Source of the DNA: Alteromonas lipotrueiana
GTDB lineage: Bacteria; Pseudomonadota; Gammaproteobacteria; Enterobacterales; Alteromonadaceae
DNA length: 58,397 nucleotides
Assembly: GCF_019249245.1 (NCBI RefSeq)
Contig: NZ_JAESDK010000025.1
Span: forward strand, 1 to 58,397
Direction: 5' to 3'
In this document: piece by piece, positions 54,376 through 58,397 of the stretch
How the letters are laid out: every line of letters begins with the position of its first letter
Position numbering within the stretch: the stretch's first letter is position 1
The notes under the pieces: generated by a model
Told to the model about the DNA's origin: nothing
The model's input: only the letters and a program-made list of their open reading frames with translations
Databases searched by the model: none
Program-made: the position numbers and the translations under genes

Positions 54376-55023
54376 TTGAGTCGACAAGAACAAAAACAAA
54401 AAACTCGCCAAAGCATTATTTTAGCGGCCTTTTCGTTGCTTGATGACAACCGCAGTTTGTCGGCGATTAGCTTACGCGAAGTTGCCCGGGCCGCGGGTAT
54501 TGCACCCACCTCATTTTATCGTCACTTTAAAGATATGGACGAATTAGGCTTAACATTGGTTGATGAAGCGGGCCTCGCTTTACGCCAGCTGATGCGACAG
54601 GCGCGAAGCCGGATTGATTCTGGCGGCGGGGTTATTGATACTTCGGTAGATACTTTCATCGAATTTATATGTGCCAACGCCAATGTTTTTCGTTTGTTAT
54701 TGCGCGAACATACGGGGACGTCTGCCGCTTATCGTATGGCGGTGCTGCGCGAAATTCAGCATTTTGTTGAAGAGCTGGCAGACTATATAGTAGAGCGACA
54801 AGCTATTGACCATGGCATTGCCAGTTTGCAATCAGAGTCGATGGTTCGCCTGGTGTTTAGTGCTGGTGCTGAAACATTAGAGGCTGAACCCTCGATGCGC
54901 AGTGAAATTGGGCGCCGTGTAAAAGCTCAGCTGCGCTTTGTACAGCTAGGCGCCGCGGCTTACTCTGAGCGTATGTCTCATCATAAAAACCGCTCAGGTG
55001 TAACGCGAAACGAGGCCCGTTAG
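54376..55023 (+). CDS. fabR: TetR-family repressor of unsaturated fatty acid synthesis FabR
   Basis: 215 residues. The N-terminal TetR helix-turn-helix [20 protein letters not shown] (about residues 32-51) followed by [20 protein letters not shown] matches FabR. It represses fabA/fabB or desaturase genes, sensing the saturated:unsaturated acyl ratio. TTG start with a strong AGGAGG five bases upstream; TTG is also typical of other FabR genes. Converges with trmA (12-base gap). Confidence 0.88.
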   Translation: MSRQEQKQKTRQSIILAAFSLLDDNRSLSAISLREVARAAGIAPTSFYRHFKDMDELGLTLVDEAGLALRQLMRQARSRIDSGGGVIDTSVDTFIEFICANANVFRLLLREHTGTSAAYRMAVLREIQHFVEELADYIVERQAIDHGIASLQSESMVRLVFSAGAETLEAEPSMRSEIGRRVKAQLRFVQLGAAAYSERMSHHKNRSGVTRNEAR

Positions 55024-55035
55024 CCTCACTCAGTG

Positions 55036-56136
55036 TCATTTGGTAATACGCACCAACTTAACCCCGGTTTCAATATGGTGAGTAAACGGGAACTGGTCAA
55101 ACAATGCAGCGGCTTCTATACGATGCGTTTTAGAAAGTTGGGACAGGTTTTGGCTTAGCGTATCGGGATTACACGAGATATAAACAATTTCTTCATAGTC
55201 CTGAATCATCTTAAGTGAGTCATCATCCAAACCTGCGCGGGGCGGGTCAACCAGCACCGTAGCAAAATCGTATTCGGATAAATTAATGCCTTCCAAGCGT
55301 TTAAACTCTCGCTCGCCACGCATCGCCACGGTGAAGTCCTCGGCAGCCAGGCGCACAATATCGACATTCGTAATATTGTTGCGGGCAATATTGAATTGCG
55401 CGGCCGTTACCGAGGGTTTGGCAATCTCGGTACCGATTACTTTTCGATACTGACTGGCCATAGGCAAAGAAAAATTCCCGGCGCCACAATAAAGTTCAAG
55501 CAAATCCCGTTCGGGCTCTCCGCAAACCTTTAATGCCCACTCAATCATGTCGCAGTTCACTTTAGCATTGGGCTGGGTAAAACTATTTTCTATATGTTTA
55601 AATTCGTATGTGCGCTGGTTGACCGGAAGTTGTTCAATGATAAAGTCGTTACCCAGCACTTCTTTTTGTTTTCGGGCACGACCAATCAAATTAACTTTAA
55701 AGTTCTGACGCAATTGCTGTTGCAGCTGGGCGGCAGCACGTTTCCACTGCTCATCTAATGGCTTATGGTAAAGCAAACTAATCACCAGCTCTTCACTGAG
55801 GCCGCTTAAATAATCTATTTGAAACAACTTTCTACGCATTACCGGATTGTCTTTTAGTAGCGACATTATCTCTTGCATCGCTGCGTTGATTGTTTTGCTT
55901 GCTGCTGCAAATTGATCGACCCGGTATTTCTCTTTGGTCTGAGAATCAAACATGATGTGATATAAGTCATCGCCTTCATGCCACACTCTGAATTCGGCCC
56001 GCACTCGATAGTGTTCGGGTTGCGAGGCATAAATTTCTATCTCAGGTGCATTAAATGGAGCCAGTAATGTATGCAACCGATCATGCTTTTGCTGTAATTC
56101 AATAGTGTATTGCGTGCTGCTACTAGTATCAGCCAT
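55036..56136 (-). CDS. trmA: tRNA (uracil-5-)-methyltransferase TrmA
   Basis: 366-residue SAM-dependent enzyme forming 5-methyluridine at tRNA position 54. SAM motif [16 protein letters not shown], then DPPRAGLDD and the catalytic region [14 protein letters not shown] with the nucleophilic Cys; the N-terminal part lacks the TRAM domain, as in TrmA. ATG 56136 has AGGAG 8 bases upstream; the frame stays open 20 codons further without support. Confidence 0.93.
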   Translation of the reverse strand: MADTSSSTQYTIELQQKHDRLHTLLAPFNAPEIEIYASQPEHYRVRAEFRVWHEGDDLYHIMFDSQTKEKYRVDQFAAASKTINAAMQEIMSLLKDNPVMRRKLFQIDYLSGLSEELVISLLYHKPLDEQWKRAAAQLQQQLRQNFKVNLIGRARKQKEVLGNDFIIEQLPVNQRTYEFKHIENSFTQPNAKVNCDMIEWALKVCGEPERDLLELYCGAGNFSLPMASQYRKVIGTEIAKPSVTAAQFNIARNNITNVDIVRLAAEDFTVAMRGEREFKRLEGINLSEYDFATVLVDPPRAGLDDDSLKMIQDYEEIVYISCNPDTLSQNLSQLSKTHRIEAAALFDQFPFTHHIETGVKLVRITK

Positions 56137-56289
56137 GCGTGGTTCTCCTAATGACCCAAATAATGAAGGAGCCGAATTGTAGTAGCTTTTACTCACACTG
56201 CAACGGATTTCACTAATGTGCTGTACTAAAATTAAACAATGCGGGCAGCCTGCCGATAACCTTCAGGTGAGAGGAGTGAGGACCTAGCC

Positions 56290-57525
56290 ATGAATATAGA
56301 CAAGTTAAACAACACCACGCCAGACGCCAAAAGTATTACAGATCCGGTAAAGGCGCACAAAAAACAATTACAGGAACAAGGGCTAAAGCAGGCGGTTCAG
56401 TTTAGCCAACAGGAAACTACCATCAGCATGACCGCTGCCCAGAATAGGGTGAGCTATAAAGTAGTAAGTCAATCAATGTCAGAAAATCTGGTGATTGACG
56501 GTCAGCGTCCCGGTAAGCCCGACCCTCTGCCAGAAAAGACCAGCGGCTTCGACTTTGAAAAGGTGGCCAAAAACGTAATGGGTTTTGTCGGGGGAGTTAT
56601 TCGGGGCGCCGCCTCTGCGGGGGCACCTGACGATAAATTACAAACCTTGTTTGGCCAGGCTCGGGATGGGGTGGCCAGAGGTATTAGTCAGGCCCGCCAG
56701 GATTTGGGGGACTGGTTGAATGATGACATTAGTCAGGGCATTGATAAAAGCGAGTCTTTAATTGGCGAGCAAATGGGCGCATTAGAGCAAGAAATTTTGA
56801 ACGTTAATCCGTTGGCAGGTGGCCAGGTTTCAGAGCTGGCATATTCGCAACAGCAACAACGCAACAGCAGCTTAGTTATACGCACCCGTGAAGGAGACGA
56901 AGTCAATATTCGTTTTACTGATTTACAGCGCGCGAGTGTCGAACAGCTGGAGTACCGACAAAATGTGCGCTCCGACGCTGGTGAAGCAGCTTCTACCATG
57001 CTTGAAAATAGCAACGTGGGCGCTTACAGCGAGATTCAGTGGCAATCGGCAAGTAGTTTTCGCTTTTCAGTAGAAGGTGATTTAAACGAACAAGAGCTTA
57101 AAAGCATTACTGATTTGGTGAACAATACATCCGATTTGGCCAAGCTGTTTTTTGATGGTGACATAGACAAAGCATTTGAACAGGCGCAAGGGCTGAACTT
57201 TGATAAAGAGTCTTTAAGTGGCTTTACCCTGCAGTTAACTCAGGTTCAAAGTTCGTATATGGCAAAAGCGTATGGCAGTGTACAAGAACTTGCTCAACCC
57301 GTAGCCGGCGAACCTCGAAATAAAGCAATAGCAGAGTATGTGCAAAAAATGCTGAATAACCAGGAAGACGCGAAAGCCACTTTAGCAGAACAAGAAGATT
57401 TCAGTAGTTTGGTACAGGAGATTATCAAACAGATGCCTGAAGTTCAGGTGCCAGATTTGATTAGTGCCATCAATCGATTCAATCAGTTTAATCGCAATAT
57501 AACGAATGCATTAAAATCTGATTAA
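56290..57525 (+). CDS. DUF5610 family protein
   Basis: 411 residues without signal peptide. An N-terminal disordered region (to about 90) is followed by the DUF5610 domain (about 100-170; VMGFVGGVIRGAASAGAPDD, LQTLFGQARDGVARGISQAR) and a C-terminal helical half. Family function unknown; such proteins occur in marine gammaproteobacteria with flagella and secretion systems. GAGGAGTGAG upstream provides the ribosome site. A bidirectional terminator follows. Confidence 0.75.
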   Translation: MNIDKLNNTTPDAKSITDPVKAHKKQLQEQGLKQAVQFSQQETTISMTAAQNRVSYKVVSQSMSENLVIDGQRPGKPDPLPEKTSGFDFEKVAKNVMGFVGGVIRGAASAGAPDDKLQTLFGQARDGVARGISQARQDLGDWLNDDISQGIDKSESLIGEQMGALEQEILNVNPLAGGQVSELAYSQQQQRNSSLVIRTREGDEVNIRFTDLQRASVEQLEYRQNVRSDAGEAASTMLENSNVGAYSEIQWQSASSFRFSVEGDLNEQELKSITDLVNNTSDLAKLFFDGDIDKAFEQAQGLNFDKESLSGFTLQLTQVQSSYMAKAYGSVQELAQPVAGEPRNKAIAEYVQKMLNNQEDAKATLAEQEDFSSLVQEIIKQMPEVQVPDLISAINRFNQFNRNITNALKSD

Positions 57526-57539
57526 GTTTGCTGTAAAAA

Positions 57540-57563
57540 AAAACCTGGGGGCTCCCAGGTTTT
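57540..57563. terminator. Bidirectional intrinsic terminator
   Basis: AAAACCTGGG and CCCAGGTTTT form a perfect 10-base stem with a 4-base loop between the convergent DUF5610 and RRM genes, with A and T tracts on both sides. Confidence 0.92.
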
Positions 57564-57568
57564 CTAAA

Positions 57569-58033
57569 CTATTCTTCGTCGCCCTTTTCTTTAGCGGGCC
57601 GAACTTTTAAGGTTCGTTCCAAAAAGATTTTGTCGTTCAGTTCGGCGATAGCTTTATCTACATCGGTGGTGACGACCTCGATAAATCCATATCCTTTGCG
57701 TTTACCAGTTCGGCGATCTTTCATAAGCCTGACTGACTGTACGTGAACAAAGCTACTAAAATACTCCTTAACGGCATCTTCATTTGCCTTGTAGGGTAAA
57801 TTACCTACATAAAGTGTTGCAGTTTCTCCCGTTGCTGCTTGTTCTTGATTGGGTACGCTAGGCGATGAACCAAATAAAGAAGCAATATAAGGAGAAGCAA
57901 TACCACTTATAAGCAAAAAAGCTGCTATGACTAGTGATACATTTGTTTCCATATCCAAAGATGAAAATATCACAAAGCCAATAACCGCGATAATTGCGCT
58001 CACAATAGCGCAGTGAATAAAGCCAACTTTCAT
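57569..58033 (-). CDS. Membrane-anchored RRM RNA-binding protein
   Basis: 154 residues. Two hydrophobic helices (about 6-25 and 33-53), a linker, then one RNA-recognition motif (about 71-147) with RNP2 LYVGNLPY and RNP1 KGYGFIEV, ending in an acidic tail. Bacterial RRM proteins are usually soluble and about 80-100 residues; the membrane hairpin would tether RNA binding to the inner membrane. Targets unknown. Confidence 0.85.
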   Translation of the reverse strand: MKVGFIHCAIVSAIIAVIGFVIFSSLDMETNVSLVIAAFLLISGIASPYIASLFGSSPSVPNQEQAATGETATLYVGNLPYKANEDAVKEYFSSFVHVQSVRLMKDRRTGKRKGYGFIEVVTTDVDKAIAELNDKIFLERTLKVRPAKEKGDEE

Positions 58034-58218
58034 AAACCTACCTTTATATTGTTATAGATGATACTTGGAGGCTGTCGATAGTTTACTCATTTGTAATAAA
58101 ATGAACAACATTCTGTTACTGAGATAGACTAAATCGGAAGTCTAGCACAGGTTTTGTTGGAAAAATGGGCATTTAAAACAAAAATATACAAAAGATGCGT
58201 AAAAGTGTTTGAAAGGGG
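58034..58218. other. AT-rich region upstream of rrn-like promoters
   Basis: 185 bases, no gene. It contains the RRM gene promoter (minus) and an A/T-rich stretch just before the promoter at 58219 that could act as an UP element. Confidence 0.4.
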
Positions 58219-58246
58219 TTGACCGTTTTATTTCCTCATGTAGAAT
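58219..58246 (+). promoter_or_regulatory. Strong promoter (rrn P1-like)
   Basis: TTGACC (58219-58224), 16-base spacer, TAGAAT (58241-58246), followed by the GC-rich discriminator GCGCTCC typical of stringently controlled rRNA/tRNA promoters. AT-rich sequence upstream. No coding gene follows within the window. Confidence 0.7.
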
Positions 58247-58371
58247 GCGCTCCACTTCGACGGGACAGGCCAAACGGCAACACAGAAGAAGGGTTATCAG
58301 TCAGGCTACAGAGCAACGCTGGTAACGGTTTTTAGCTTCAAACACTTTTAGAAAAAACTTTCAAAAAGATG

Positions 58372-58397
58372 TTGACGCAGAAAACGAAACGCGTAGA
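58372..58397 (+). promoter_or_regulatory. Second strong promoter (rrn P2-like), cut by the window end
   Basis: TTGACG (58372-58377), 16-base spacer, then TAGA at the last four bases, the first four of a probable TAGAAT. A T/A-rich UP-like segment (58350-58370) precedes it. The tandem arrangement about 150 bases apart matches rRNA operon leaders; the gene lies beyond the window. Confidence 0.6.

Overview
The window looks like the chromosome of a marine gammaproteobacterium close to Alteromonas or its relatives (Alteromonadales). Supporting this are a Xanthomonas-Caulobacter-type sugar TonB receptor, the DUF2333, TIGR04219, DUF5610 and YggN/DUF2884 families, paired YihG-like acyltransferases, FabR and a moderate G+C content. 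This placement is inferred from gene families; no 16S gene lies in the window, although what look like rRNA-operon promoters close its right end.

Layout. 1-2.4 kb: a small accessory block resembling integron gene cassettes. A BrnT/CopG toxin-antitoxin pair and a VOC protein are each followed by an attC-like palindrome; next come a reversed RelE/ParD-like pair and a decayed IS4 transposase. 2.4-10.6 kb: a carbohydrate locus with a LacI-type repressor, gluconokinase, gluconate transporter, periplasmic trehalase and large TonB receptor. It has a perfect LacI-type palindrome before the trehalase and a degenerate copy before the transporter. 11-17.9 kb: envelope genes, namely a repeated DUF5666 lipoprotein, a YggN-like protein, and two acyltransferases translationally coupled to an MscS-type channel. 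18-20 kb: glutathione-dependent formaldehyde detoxification (frmA-frmB). 20-26 kb: a TonB receptor, an Na+/H+ antiporter, a Rho-N-like small protein and a CBS protein, with long AT-rich gaps.

26-33.9 kb is accessory in character: orphan ORFs, a CYP152 peroxygenase, a 19-cysteine copper-binding protein, an AraC regulator, a truncated hydrolase, a lipoprotein hydrolase and a secreted double-CMD/cupin fusion. An integrase N-terminal stub abuts dusA, a known island integration site, so part of this stretch may be a decayed dusA-associated island.

34-43 kb: dusA, a PspA/PspC-type envelope-stress operon, DUF2333 and TIGR04219 envelope proteins, and the cysJIH sulfite/PAPS reductase operon. 44-53 kb: two paralogous REC-DUF3369-GGDEF-EAL regulators, one in an operon with a histidine kinase, around a UDG-family protein and sthA. 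Both GGDEF domains are degenerate and both EAL domains look catalytic, so the block should act mainly to degrade c-di-GMP. 53-58 kb: a desaturase divergent from fabR, trmA, a DUF5610 protein, a membrane-tethered RRM protein, and two rrn-like promoters reading out of the window.

Candidates for something undescribed are the trehalase-gluconate-TonB regulon, the acyltransferase-MscS operon, the secreted CMD/cupin cluster, and the structured leader before the first EAL regulator. No CRISPR array, tRNA or complete prophage was seen.
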